A DNA stretch of 64,000 nucleotides from contig OZ244893.1 in assembly GCA_965221485.1 (NCBI GenBank), positions 4,419,944 through 4,483,943 of the forward strand, written 5' to 3'. Position 1 is the stretch's first letter, and every line of letters begins with the position of its first letter. This stretch comes from JAJEBT01 sp965221485 (GTDB taxonomy: Bacteria; Pseudomonadota; Alphaproteobacteria; MPNO01; UBA830). Positions 1-7,936 of the stretch are shown here, one piece after another. The position numbers were made by a program, and so were the translations under genes. The notes under the pieces are model-generated. The model was not told where the DNA came from. It worked only from the letters and a program-made list of their open reading frames with translations, and did not search any database.

Positions 1-251
1 AACGAGGACGAGTGGACCGCTTCGCATGGTTCTGCCTGGAATGTCTCAATCCGCTCTATATGGCGGAGGTGGAGACCGCAAAAGTTGGCCTGGCTGGCTA
101 CTATGCCGTTCAGGAAGATGCATTTGATGCGTTCAACGGAGACAAAAAGCTTCGGACCTGTTCATCCTGCGGCGCGCTTCACCCGGTCGCCTATTCTATC
201 TTCCCGTGGAAAGATACCGACGAAGAACGCGCAGCGCGTCAACTCTGGTAA
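1..251 (+). CDS. Zinc-ribbon cupin family protein, C-terminal fragment (3-hydroxyanthranilate dioxygenase-like)
   Basis: The open frame enters from the left edge (codons in phase from base 3), so only the last 80 or so residues are visible and the true start lies outside. The fragment has two Cys pairs, CLEC near its beginning and CSSC about 40 residues later, spaced like a zinc ribbon or rubredoxin-like knuckle. The same layout closes the two minus-strand cupins at 5271-5834 and 5847-6551, and all three share an aromatic lead-in (FAWFC, VAWYC, VAFAC). Bacterial 3-hydroxyanthranilate 3,4-dioxygenases are cupins with such a tail, but the catalytic cupin half is not in view and the substrate is unknown. 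It lies 42 bp upstream of the ABC-transporter genes and probably shares their transcript. Confidence 0.7.
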   Translation, partial: RGRVDRFAWFCLECLNPLYMAEVETAKVGLAGYYAVQEDAFDAFNGDKKLRTCSSCGALHPVAYSIFPWKDTDEERAARQLW

Positions 252-293
252 TCTGAAACGAAACGATAAGCAAAATATGCAGGGAGAGAAACG

Positions 294-1316
294 ATGGTTT
301 GGAAGACATCTGTACGAATTTTGAGCGGTATTGTCGCCGCTGCGGCAATCTCCGTTTCAATACCTGGTTTGGCCAAAGCCGAGCTTTCGCTGTCAACGGT
401 CAAGGTGGCGTTCCCCTTTACGGTGCTCGTGCAGCGGGCGGCGCTCGAAGGAGCTCTCATAGCAGGGTATTTCAAGAATGAAGGGCTTTCCGTCGAGGCC
501 ATTGGCTTCCGGTCATGGACGGAGCCGGTTCAGGCGATCGCTGCAAACGCGGCGCAGTTTGCGTTCGGCGGCGGCAGCTTTATCCGTGCCTCGATCGGCG
601 GCCGGGCACCGGTCCGAGCGATCACTCTGGTGTCGAGCCGTTATCCCTATGCACTCTGGGTAAAGAAATCGAGCGGTATCAAGTCGATTGCCGACGTGCG
701 CGGGAAAACCATACAGACCGTGAGAGTGGGCGAAACACTCGATAATGTGTGGAAGGAGATCCTCGCGGAGAGTGGAATCAAGATCACCGATGTGAAGCGC
801 TTCGAATCTTTCAACGGTTTCGGTTCCCTTATGGCCGGCAACGCCGATATTGCAAATATCTCGTCCAACTGGATCGGCAAAGCGCGCAAAGCCGGCCTTA
901 TTCGGTTGCTGGATTACAACGATTGGCGCAAACAGCAGGGCTTTCCCACCAACGAGGCGCAAAACCTCGGTTGGGGGACGTCTCTCAAGATGCTGAAAGA
1001 GCATCCTGATACTGTTCGCGCGTTCTTGCGAGGATTGGCGAAAGCGACGGTCAGGTTGCGCGAAGACCAGGCTTTTGCCGTGTCGGTCCTGACCGACAAG
1101 CCATATGTGCAGTCGCAAGCAACGGCGAGTGAAGTCTGGGCGATGCACAAGGATCACTGGACGCTGCGCCTCGACCCGTCGAAGGGAGATTATTCCTTCG
1201 ACGTCGCCATGTCGGAAATCGCGATGCGCAAGCCCAAGGGCTCCATAGACGTTCGCCAGGCGATTGCGCCTGAACACGTCAACGCCGTCCGGAAAGAACT
1301 GGGACTGTCATTCTGA
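294..1316 (+). CDS. ABC transporter substrate-binding protein, NitT/TauT (NMT1/SsuA-like) family
   Basis: A 340-residue periplasmic solute-binding protein. Residues 1-29 form a Sec signal peptide: a basic start, a hydrophobic core and an AKA cleavage site before Glu30. The mature part has the NMT1/SsuA-type pattern: an early strand, a glycine-rich binding segment near residues 95-100, the SIADVRGKTI element that opens the second lobe, and the ESFNGFGSLMAGNADI helix near residue 180. A purine-rich ribosome binding site (AGGGAGAG) precedes the ATG. The family imports nitrate, sulfonates, thiamine precursors, riboflavin and aromatic acids. The ligand cannot be read from sequence, but the hydrolase and cupin neighbours suggest an organic carbon source. 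First gene of a complete importer with the next two genes. Confidence 0.88.
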   Translation: MVWKTSVRILSGIVAAAAISVSIPGLAKAELSLSTVKVAFPFTVLVQRAALEGALIAGYFKNEGLSVEAIGFRSWTEPVQAIAANAAQFAFGGGSFIRASIGGRAPVRAITLVSSRYPYALWVKKSSGIKSIADVRGKTIQTVRVGETLDNVWKEILAESGIKITDVKRFESFNGFGSLMAGNADIANISSNWIGKARKAGLIRLLDYNDWRKQQGFPTNEAQNLGWGTSLKMLKEHPDTVRAFLRGLAKATVRLREDQAFAVSVLTDKPYVQSQATASEVWAMHKDHWTLRLDPSKGDYSFDVAMSEIAMRKPKGSIDVRQAIAPEHVNAVRKELGLSF

Positions 1317-1341
1317 ACTGATCGGGCGCACCCGAATCAAA

Positions 1342-2106
1342 ATGGAAAACCGCAGCCTTGAGGTGATCGGGGTCAACAAGGCCTTTTCAACACCGCAAGG
1401 CTCGCTGCCGGTTCTCGACGGAATCACGTTTTCGCAGAGAGCGGGAGAGGTGGTTTCGATTGTCGGTGCCTCGGGTTCGGGAAAGACGACATTATTGCGG
1501 ATCGTCGCGGGGCTCGAAGCACCCGATAAGGGGGAAGTGCGGCTTGACGGCAGGCCTATCGATGGACCGGGTCCAGAGCGGGCGCTGATCTTCCAGCAGT
1601 TCGGCCTGATGCCGTGGCTCAACGCTCTGGATAATGTCCTTTTCGGTCTTAAAACAAGCGGCCTTTCGGCGGATGCGGCTCAGGACCGGGCACGGGACGC
1701 AATCGCGCGTGTCGGGCTCAACGGGTTTGAGGATTTCCATCCACGGCGGCTGTCCGGCGGGATGCAACAGAGGGTGGGTATTGCCCGGGCGCTGGCCGTA
1801 AAGCCGACCCTGTTACTGTGCGATGAGCCGTTTGCCTCGGTCGACGCAATGACGCGTCAGTCCATGCAGACGGACCTTCTCAATATCGTCACGCAAGAGG
1901 GCGCAACCGTCTTGCTGGTAACCCACGATATCGAGGAAGCGCTGTTTCTCGGCGATCGTGTGGTCATGTTCTCCTCGCGACCGGCACGCGTGATTCAGGA
2001 GATCGAGGTTGCGATTCCGAAACCCCGCGAGCATTCGGTCCGTACTTCGACTGTGTTTCAGAAACAGAGGGCGATGGTATGGGATCTCCTGCAGGCGACG
2101 GCATGA
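1342..2106 (+). CDS. ABC transporter ATP-binding protein, NitT/TauT (SsuB/TauB-like) family
   Basis: A 254-residue ATPase that drives the importer. It has Walker A (GASGSGKTT, about residues 43-51), a Q-loop (FQQFGLMPW), the signature LSGGMQQR, Walker B (LLLCDEP) and an H-loop (VTHDIEEA). PW after the Q-loop is typical of the SsuB/TauB/NrtD group. I chose the ATG at 1342 because it begins the conserved N-terminal strand and lies just after the binding-protein stop at 1316; an in-frame ATG at 1264 would overlap that gene. The stop codon overlaps the permease start as ATGA, which suggests translational coupling. Confidence 0.9.
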   Translation: MENRSLEVIGVNKAFSTPQGSLPVLDGITFSQRAGEVVSIVGASGSGKTTLLRIVAGLEAPDKGEVRLDGRPIDGPGPERALIFQQFGLMPWLNALDNVLFGLKTSGLSADAAQDRARDAIARVGLNGFEDFHPRRLSGGMQQRVGIARALAVKPTLLLCDEPFASVDAMTRQSMQTDLLNIVTQEGATVLLVTHDIEEALFLGDRVVMFSSRPARVIQEIEVAIPKPREHSVRTSTVFQKQRAMVWDLLQATA

Positions 2107-2903
2107 AAGGAGAACGCGGCTCCTCGAGGCGGGCGCCGGTTTCCAAGCTGGGAAATCTACTCGGCCGACCGGGAACGCTGTCTTTCGCCATTCTTGTCGT
2201 CGTGCTGTGCGCCTGGGAAGCGTCAAGCCGAACCGGACTGCTGGATACGTTTTTCTTCAGCACACCATCTGTTATCGCCGATCGCGCCTGGACGATGCTT
2301 GTAAGCGGTGACCTGTTGTTCCACACGCTTCGTACCGGATATGCCTATTTTGCGGGTGTCGTTCTCGCGATCGTCCTCGGAGTCACTTGCGGACTCGCAA
2401 TGGGCTGGTGGCGAAAATTCGGAGATGTGGCCGACCCGTATGTCGTCTTTTTCTCGGCCATGCCGCGTATCGCCTTGTTTCCGATAATCCTCCTGATATT
2501 CGGGATCGGAGACATTTCGCGGACGATTATTGTCTTTCTCGGCGTCGTTTTTCCGGTGCTTTTCAACGCGTATATCGGAGCCAAGCAGACGCCCGGTCTG
2601 CTTGTTGATGTCGGCAAGGTATTCGGTTACTCGCACAACCAGATGTTCACGGCGATCGTCCTGCCGGCGGCCCTGCCCTATCTCATCGCAGGAATCCGGA
2701 TCGGCGTGACGCTCGGGATCATTCTGATCGTGGTCGCGGAATTTCTGGCGGCGTCGGCCGGTCTCGGACAGCAAATCGCCCTGACGGCGCAAAGCTACCA
2801 GATCGCGGAAATGTGGGCCTGGGTGCTTTATACCTCATTCTATGCGCTTCTGATCGTTCGTGGCACGGATTCGTTCGAACGGTGGGCAATGCGCTGGGCG
2901 TGA
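2103..2903 (+). CDS. ABC transporter permease, NitT/TauT (SsuC/TauC-like) family
   Basis: A 266-residue inner-membrane subunit with about six hydrophobic spans: one near residues 20-35 after a charged N-terminus, then a cluster over residues 75-245. The cytoplasmic coupling loop that contacts the ATPase falls at about residues 165-200, where the EAA-like stretch reads VGKVFGYSHNQMFTAIVLP. The start at 2103 overlaps the ATPase stop (ATGA); an in-frame ATG at 2079 is less likely. It completes the binding protein-ATPase-permease set. Confidence 0.88.
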   Translation: MKGERGSSRRAPVSKLGNLLGRPGTLSFAILVVVLCAWEASSRTGLLDTFFFSTPSVIADRAWTMLVSGDLLFHTLRTGYAYFAGVVLAIVLGVTCGLAMGWWRKFGDVADPYVVFFSAMPRIALFPIILLIFGIGDISRTIIVFLGVVFPVLFNAYIGAKQTPGLLVDVGKVFGYSHNQMFTAIVLPAALPYLIAGIRIGVTLGIILIVVAEFLAASAGLGQQIALTAQSYQIAEMWAWVLYTSFYALLIVRGTDSFERWAMRWA

Positions 2904-2951
2904 GAGCAGACGGTCGTAATTCCGCGTCGGCTTTCGAAAGGGAGACATCCG

Positions 2952-4100
2952 ATGACGGGTCAAATTATCGCAATTGACGTTCGCGCTGCCGAACTGGGCG
3001 ACAAAAGCCCTCGGCAGGGCGTGCAGGATCTGGTGCGGCCGCGAATCTACGGAAGGCTTGCGGAGGAAGGATGTTCCAATGATGTCGCCTATCTGGTGCT
3101 GCATCCGGCGGTCAACTTTATGCACCACTACTTGATCGAACCGCTTCAGGCGCGAGGCAAAGCGGTACTCGGTCTCAATACACGATACGTGAACAATGAT
3201 TCTGCCCTGCTGGTGGAACGGGTCATTCAGGATATAGGCGCCGGTGTCAATTTTTTGCGCGAACGGGGATACAAGCGCATCGTCTATATCGGAAACTCCG
3301 GCGGCGGATCCGTCGGCACCCTCTACCAGTCGCAGGCCGAAAACCTCACCATCGGGACAACCCCCGACGGGCTGTCCATCGACCTCCACGAAGAAGACCT
3401 TCCGCCTGTCGATGCGATCGTCCTCGCGTCGTGCCATATCGGACGCGGGCGGCACTTCGGCATGTCACTCGATCCGTCAGTCATTGACGAACGCGATCTT
3501 ATGCGAACGGATCCCGCTCTCGACATGTTCAATCCCGAAAACGGACCACCCTACGAAAAGGACTGGCTGGACCGATACGCAGCGGCGCAACGCGCCCGCC
3601 ATCAGCGGATAACGGACTGGGTGCTTGCCCGACTTCGTGAAATCGACGCGATGCCGGACGAGGCAGGAATTACGGACGAGGCGTTTCTGATTCACCGCAC
3701 ATATGCACGGCCGCAGGTTCTTGATCCTGCGATCGATCCCAACGACCGACCCCTTGCGTCGTCGATCTGGGGCGGGGCGAAAGCGACGAACTATTCCGCC
3801 TCCATTCTGGGCCGGTTCACGACGCTTCGTTCCTATCTCAGTCAGTGGAGCCTGTTGGGGCGCGCCGCGGACGGCCCCGCCCGGCTGGCGGAAACGTCTG
3901 TTCCTGTTTTTAACATTCGCTTCTCCGCTGACGAGGGCACCTATCCGAGCCTTTCGCAGGAATATTCGGATGCGTCGAAAGGCCGGTGTGACGACTACAC
4001 GCTCAAGGGCGCACGTCACTTTCCGTACAAGCAGGAAAACGGCGCCGAGATCATCGCGGAGCTGGCCGACACCATCGCCGAATGGGGCGACCGCTCCTGA
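2952..4100 (+). CDS. Alpha/beta hydrolase-fold protein
   Basis: A 382-residue protein with an alpha/beta-hydrolase nucleophile elbow, GNSGGG, which puts the likely catalytic serine at residue 116. A late histidine (GARHFPY, about His356) and an acidic residue in FSADEG (about residue 325) could complete a Ser-Asp-His triad. No signal peptide is visible, so it is probably cytoplasmic. A good Shine-Dalgarno (AAAGGGAGA) lies before the ATG. It follows the permease by 48 bp and probably belongs to the same operon, so it may hydrolyse the imported substrate or a downstream ester or ring-opened intermediate. A close paralogue lies tail-to-tail at 4141-5249 but is broken. The substrate is unknown. 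Confidence 0.8.
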   Translation: MTGQIIAIDVRAAELGDKSPRQGVQDLVRPRIYGRLAEEGCSNDVAYLVLHPAVNFMHHYLIEPLQARGKAVLGLNTRYVNNDSALLVERVIQDIGAGVNFLRERGYKRIVYIGNSGGGSVGTLYQSQAENLTIGTTPDGLSIDLHEEDLPPVDAIVLASCHIGRGRHFGMSLDPSVIDERDLMRTDPALDMFNPENGPPYEKDWLDRYAAAQRARHQRITDWVLARLREIDAMPDEAGITDEAFLIHRTYARPQVLDPAIDPNDRPLASSIWGGAKATNYSASILGRFTTLRSYLSQWSLLGRAADGPARLAETSVPVFNIRFSADEGTYPSLSQEYSDASKGRCDDYTLKGARHFPYKQENGAEIIAELADTIAEWGDRS

Positions 4101-4140
4101 TCCTGCAACGCAGATCTCAGAAGGCGTCCGGCCAGAAGGA

Positions 4141-5249
4141 TTACTTGCTCCAGTCTGCAAGCACATCCGCCAGTTCGGAAATCAATTCATCGCCATTGGG
4201 CTGGTTGAACGGGAAATGGGTGGCGCCTTTCAGAAGGTAGGTTTCGCACCGCTCTCCTACAGCTTCCGTATAACGCCCGGTCTCCGACGGAAAGCAACCT
4301 TCGTCGGCGGAATATTCGACATTGATAACAGGTACGGAGGTTTCTGCGAGCCTGACCGGTCCGTCCGCAATACTGATCGGGCTCCACTGGCTCAAAAACG
4401 ACCGCAAGGTGGAGAAGCGGCCAAACACGGCCGCCGAATAGTTCACGGCTCGCGCCTTGCCAAAAATTGTCGTATCGCCGGCTGGCCGGTCGTTAGGATC
4501 GATCCGGTGGTCCAGCGTGCCCGGCTTGGCATAGGTGCGGTGCATGACAAAACCCTGGTCGTCCATCCGGCCGTCTGCTTCGAGGTAACCGAGCTTCTTC
4601 AATACCCAACCGGTAAGTCTGTCGTGGCGTTGGCCCTGCGCGGCTTCATATTCAGCAAGCCAGTCCTTGGCGTAGGGCGGGCCGTTCGCCTCATTGTACA
4701 TATCGAGGACAGGGTCAACCGACAGAGGATCGTTTTCGTCCGTGAGGGAGGGATCCAGGCTGGCGCGGAACTGCTGGTGACGTCCCGGATGTGCGCTCAG
4801 CAGCACCACCGCATCCGCGACCGGCAGATCCTCCGGAACGATATCAAAGGGTCTGCCATCCGGTGTGCTCTCGATGGTCAGATTTTCCGCTTGCGACTGA
4901 TAAAGCGACATCACCGGGCCGCCTCCTGAATTCCCGATCAGGATCACGCGTTTGTAGCCTGCATCCCTCAGATACCGGACGCCGGCACCGACATCCTGGA
5001 TCAGACGCTCCATCAGGAGGCTGCTGTCGTTGTATAGATGCCGGCACGTCCGCGGCTGGCCAACGGCTCCTGAACATAGTGATTCAGGAAGCTGACGGCC
5101 GGATGCATAACGACGAACGCCACGTCTCTTGAACAGTCCCGGTCGGCGATCTTGCCCAGAATGCGGGGGCGCGTCCTGTCCGCTACACCCTGCCCGACAA
5201 CGGGTATATTGGACGGCCGAACGTCGATGGAGATTATGCGGCCTGTGTC
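4141..5249 (-). pseudogene. Degraded paralogue of the alpha/beta hydrolase
   Basis: The minus-strand frame at 4141-5013 aligns with residues 93-380 of the intact hydrolase at 2952-4100 and keeps GNSGGG, the FSADEG-like YSADEG and GATHFPF. Reading further upstream, the matching N-terminal part (RIISIDVR, GQGVADRTRPRI, MHPAVSFLNHY, EPLASRGRA) continues in a different frame up to about 5249. The two frames meet near 5042-5045, where about 19 bp of the paralogous sequence (equivalent to VLGLNT) are missing. The position of the paralogue's ATG reads GAC here, and I see no replacement start. The gene is therefore frameshifted and lacks its start. A product beginning at the internal ATG at 5011-5013 would lack the N-terminal core strands. 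Confidence 0.75.
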
Positions 5250-5270
5250 GCTATTGGAGGAAGATATGGC

Positions 5271-5834
5271 TCAGGCTTCCTTCTTCATATCTTCGCGGAC
5301 TTTGGCGGCCACAGTCTCCCAGCCGTACGGTGCGAGATCCAGCGCCGGGTGTTCGCGATTGCAGGATGGACATGTGCGGCGCGACCTGTCCATATTGAAT
5401 TCCCGGCAAGCGCGAAGGTAGCCCTCCTGCGGGATTTCCACCGATGTATCCCAAACATCGCGGGAAATTTCCGATCCGCAGTTCTCGCAATACCAGGCGA
5501 CGGCTTCCAACCCCGCATGTTCCGCCTTGTAGCGCAACTGAATGCACTCGCCGTCTGGTACGATCCGGTGCGGGGTACCCGAAGGGACGTACACGAAATC
5601 GCCCGGTTCGACCGTCTCGTAGCGCACGGGGCCGACGGGGAATTCGACCCTGCCTTCGCCAGACATGTTGATCAGAACGGTATCGTGCTCACAGATCAGG
5701 AAAAATGGCTGCACCCGGTTGTTGCGGCTGAGGCAGATCTGCGGGTCGATGCCGGCGGGTAGCATCGGGTACTCGTCATAGGGCCCCCGCTTGACTGCCT
5801 CGTCGAAAGCGGCGAAGTGTTGCTTGCGTGCCAT
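5271..5834 (-). CDS. Cupin with C-terminal zinc ribbon, 3-hydroxyanthranilate 3,4-dioxygenase-like
   Basis: A 187-residue protein. Residues 1-110 are a small cupin barrel, including a PGDFVYVPSGTPHRIV turn. The C-terminal half carries a zinc ribbon with Cys pairs WYCENC and TCPSC. The arrangement matches bacterial 3-hydroxyanthranilate 3,4-dioxygenases, which open an aminophenol ring with Fe(II). However, the first cupin motif here reads FFLICEHDTVLINMSG, and I cannot find the usual first His and Glu iron ligands there; only the His of TPHRI is obvious. Catalysis by the standard mechanism is therefore doubtful. It lies 12 bp downstream of the next minus-strand cupin, so the two are co-transcribed, and the broken hydrolase follows it. 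Confidence 0.72.
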   Translation of the reverse strand: MARKQHFAAFDEAVKRGPYDEYPMLPAGIDPQICLSRNNRVQPFFLICEHDTVLINMSGEGRVEFPVGPVRYETVEPGDFVYVPSGTPHRIVPDGECIQLRYKAEHAGLEAVAWYCENCGSEISRDVWDTSVEIPQEGYLRACREFNMDRSRRTCPSCNREHPALDLAPYGWETVAAKVREDMKKEA

Positions 5835-5846
5835 TCCGGAGCCTCC

Positions 5847-6551
5847 TCAACCTGCGTCTTCTGCGGTTTCGTAAAGGCTTTGATGGGCCTTTCGGACGAT
5901 ATCGGTCATCGCCTGGTAACGATCCCACCCCCACCGGCCAAGAGGAAACCGAGCGTTGACATGGCCGCATTTGGGACAGGTTCGGTTCCTCTCATCCGAG
6001 TTGTAGTTCATTGCTGCCTGTGCACTGCCGTAGATCGTGTGCAGATGCGCAACCGGCCCCTCCTCCTGGCGTTGGGCGCCGCGTTTTGGGGGTGTCGAAT
6101 CGAATTCCTCCCGATAGACCTCGGTCGAGCACTCCGAGCACGCGAAGGCTACAGCTTCCTGCTGCGGCACCCCGGTGGACTGGCGCTGGGTCACAGACAC
6201 AAGAGAAAAGCTTTCCCGACTATCTGGTTCACGCAGCAGATTGCCGACGCCGTGGCTTCGTGCACTCGCCCGGACGAGGCCGGCCTTTCCTCTCCCCGTC
6301 GTCGCTCCGGATCCAAAGACGATCGCCACTTCATCGACAGTATTCACATGTTCGAAATAACCGTAATCCCCGTTGGGCTCGCCATAGAATAGTGCAACAG
6401 TCGGCACCATTGCTCCCTCGTCCACATAAGGAAACATGGGTGTAAGAGTACTCACCAGTTTGCGTGCATAATCATAGACATTGCACTTCAGGGGCTGCTT
6501 GTCTGCCGCGGGGGCAGGCATCGACAATGATGCGGATTGATCGTTGCTCAT
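5847..6551 (-). CDS. Cupin-like protein with C-terminal zinc ribbon
   Basis: A 234-residue protein. After a low-complexity N-terminus, the segment GYFEHVNTVDEVAIVFG resembles cupin motif 1, with His and Glu spaced as metal ligands. The C-terminus has two Cys pairs (ACSEC and TCPKC) separated by about 50 residues, like the other two cupins in this cluster. The ATG is preceded by a strong GGGAGG site. It is the first gene of the minus-strand pair. It could be a diverged ring-cleavage dioxygenase or a non-catalytic partner of the 187-residue cupin. I do not recognise a named family. Confidence 0.65.
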   Translation of the reverse strand: MSNDQSASLSMPAPAADKQPLKCNVYDYARKLVSTLTPMFPYVDEGAMVPTVALFYGEPNGDYGYFEHVNTVDEVAIVFGSGATTGRGKAGLVRASARSHGVGNLLREPDSRESFSLVSVTQRQSTGVPQQEAVAFACSECSTEVYREEFDSTPPKRGAQRQEEGPVAHLHTIYGSAQAAMNYNSDERNRTCPKCGHVNARFPLGRWGWDRYQAMTDIVRKAHQSLYETAEDAG

Positions 6552-7391
6552 GGGATCCTCCCGTTTCCGCCATTCACACTTGTATCGTAGCGCATTTCAC
6601 GGTCTGTCGGCAGCGGGATCCCTCGGTGCGGGGTGGGAATTGCCCCTCCTTCGGATACACGTCACACAGTCAATACGGACACTTTCCAGACCATCAGCCT
6701 CCAGGCGCAAAGGGTCATTGTCCGGTGTCTGCGGATGAAAGCACCCTTCCGCTCTCTCCAGTCTTTTCCCAGGATCACCGCCACGGACCCGGCTCCAAAT
6801 GCCCCTGACCCGGGGGTCATCGAGAGCGGACAACATTTCTTTGCCGTTCTTTGCCGTTTGCCGCGCAAGAACTCTCAAGGTGGCCCATATCGCCTTGACC
6901 AAGGATCCAGGATGGAGAGTTAATGTCTCTGCAGGCTTCAGGTGGAGGGCAGAAGCACACTGGTCCGGCGTGACGATCACAACTCATCAGCAGCAGGGGC
7001 CCAGCTGCGACGATTGTTGGGTCGCAAACCGGTCCGGTTGATGTGGCATACTCGAACATCACGAGCGGATCGTCGCGATCGATGCCTTCTTTCCGGGAAA
7101 AATTGCTGCTGACGAAGGCCCGGTATAGGACCATGCGAAACTACCAGGTCATCAAAATGGCACTTTTAGAGCCAGGTGTTAAATTGACGAGGGTGCCCAG
7201 GTATCCAATCGGTCGGAGAAGCGTTTCTCCATACAATCAATCTTGTCTCTCCGAGAACCTGATCGTCTGCGGAGAACCTGCTTCCGAACCTTCGTACCAG
7301 CTTTCCCGTTCTGTTCCGCAGGCCCGGGTTATGGTCCATGCAGGCGCCGACGGGGTGCGAGACGAGAGGTTGACAGGAAAGGAGTGAAGAC
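6552..7391. other. Intergenic region without a recognisable gene
   Basis: About 840 bp between the divergent cupin operon (minus) and the VOC gene (plus). It is visibly less GC-rich than its surroundings. The short open frames on both strands have no recognisable motif, credible start signal or domain-like composition. Promoters for both flanking operons should lie here, but I found no confident -35/-10 pair. Confidence 0.5.
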
Positions 7392-7835
7392 ATGCCGGTT
7401 CAGGACATCATTCACGTCAATATCAGGACACTCGATCTCGACGCCACGGACCGATTCTATACGGAAGTCCTGGGGATGACGTTTGCAGATCGCCCTCCTT
7501 TGGGAGTGCCGGGTTCCTGGTATGATCTGGACGGAACCCAGGTCCACATTCTGGCTGGCGAGGCGGCACGTGATGCCGATGGCGGATATACAGCCGGCGG
7601 CGGTGCGGTCGATCATATCGCCCTCTCTGCCCGGGACTATGACAGCATGAAGGAGATCGTCCGTTCGCACGGATGTGATTTCAGGGAGAACGATCTTCCC
7701 AACGCGAATTTGTGGCAGTTATTCGTCAAGGATCCGAATGGGGTCACCTACGAGCTCAACTTTGTCATTACGGACGAGCCGGACGGAGCCAGGGGGCCCG
7801 ATCCGGCCAACCGCTACCTACCCGGAAAATTCTGA
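7392..7835 (+). CDS. VOC-fold (glyoxalase/bleomycin resistance/dioxygenase superfamily) protein
   Basis: A 147-residue two-module VOC protein. Likely metal ligands are His8 in IIHVNI, a His in VDHIAL near residue 74 and the Glu of TYELNF near residue 119, which matches the usual His/His/Glu metal site of extradiol dioxygenases and glyoxalases. An AAGGAG site precedes the ATG. It lies upstream of the flavin monooxygenase-like gene, which is compatible with ring cleavage or isomerisation in an aromatic pathway. The VOC superfamily is too diverse for a substrate call. Confidence 0.8.
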   Translation: MPVQDIIHVNIRTLDLDATDRFYTEVLGMTFADRPPLGVPGSWYDLDGTQVHILAGEAARDADGGYTAGGGAVDHIALSARDYDSMKEIVRSHGCDFRENDLPNANLWQLFVKDPNGVTYELNFVITDEPDGARGPDPANRYLPGKF

Positions 7836-7936
7836 AGAGAGCATTTGAACGGCGACCAGCCGGGTGCTTCTCTTGAAGCATAGCCGGTATGCAGGCGGAT
7901 CATGCAAGACCGAAAGAAACTTCAGTGGAGGAAGCG

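Noticed and set aside
3703..4929. A 408-codon plus-strand frame crossing the hydrolase 3' end and the pseudogene.
   Set aside because: It reads the hydrolase in the wrong frame and then the antisense of the paralogue; no domain is visible.
7184..7212. A TTGACG sequence at 7184 as a promoter for the VOC gene.
   Set aside because: No acceptable -10 hexamer lies 16-18 bases downstream.
6597..7387. Several 100-130-codon frames in the 6552-7391 gap on both strands.
   Set aside because: There are no start signals or motifs, the composition is biased, and they overlap each other; nothing supports expression.
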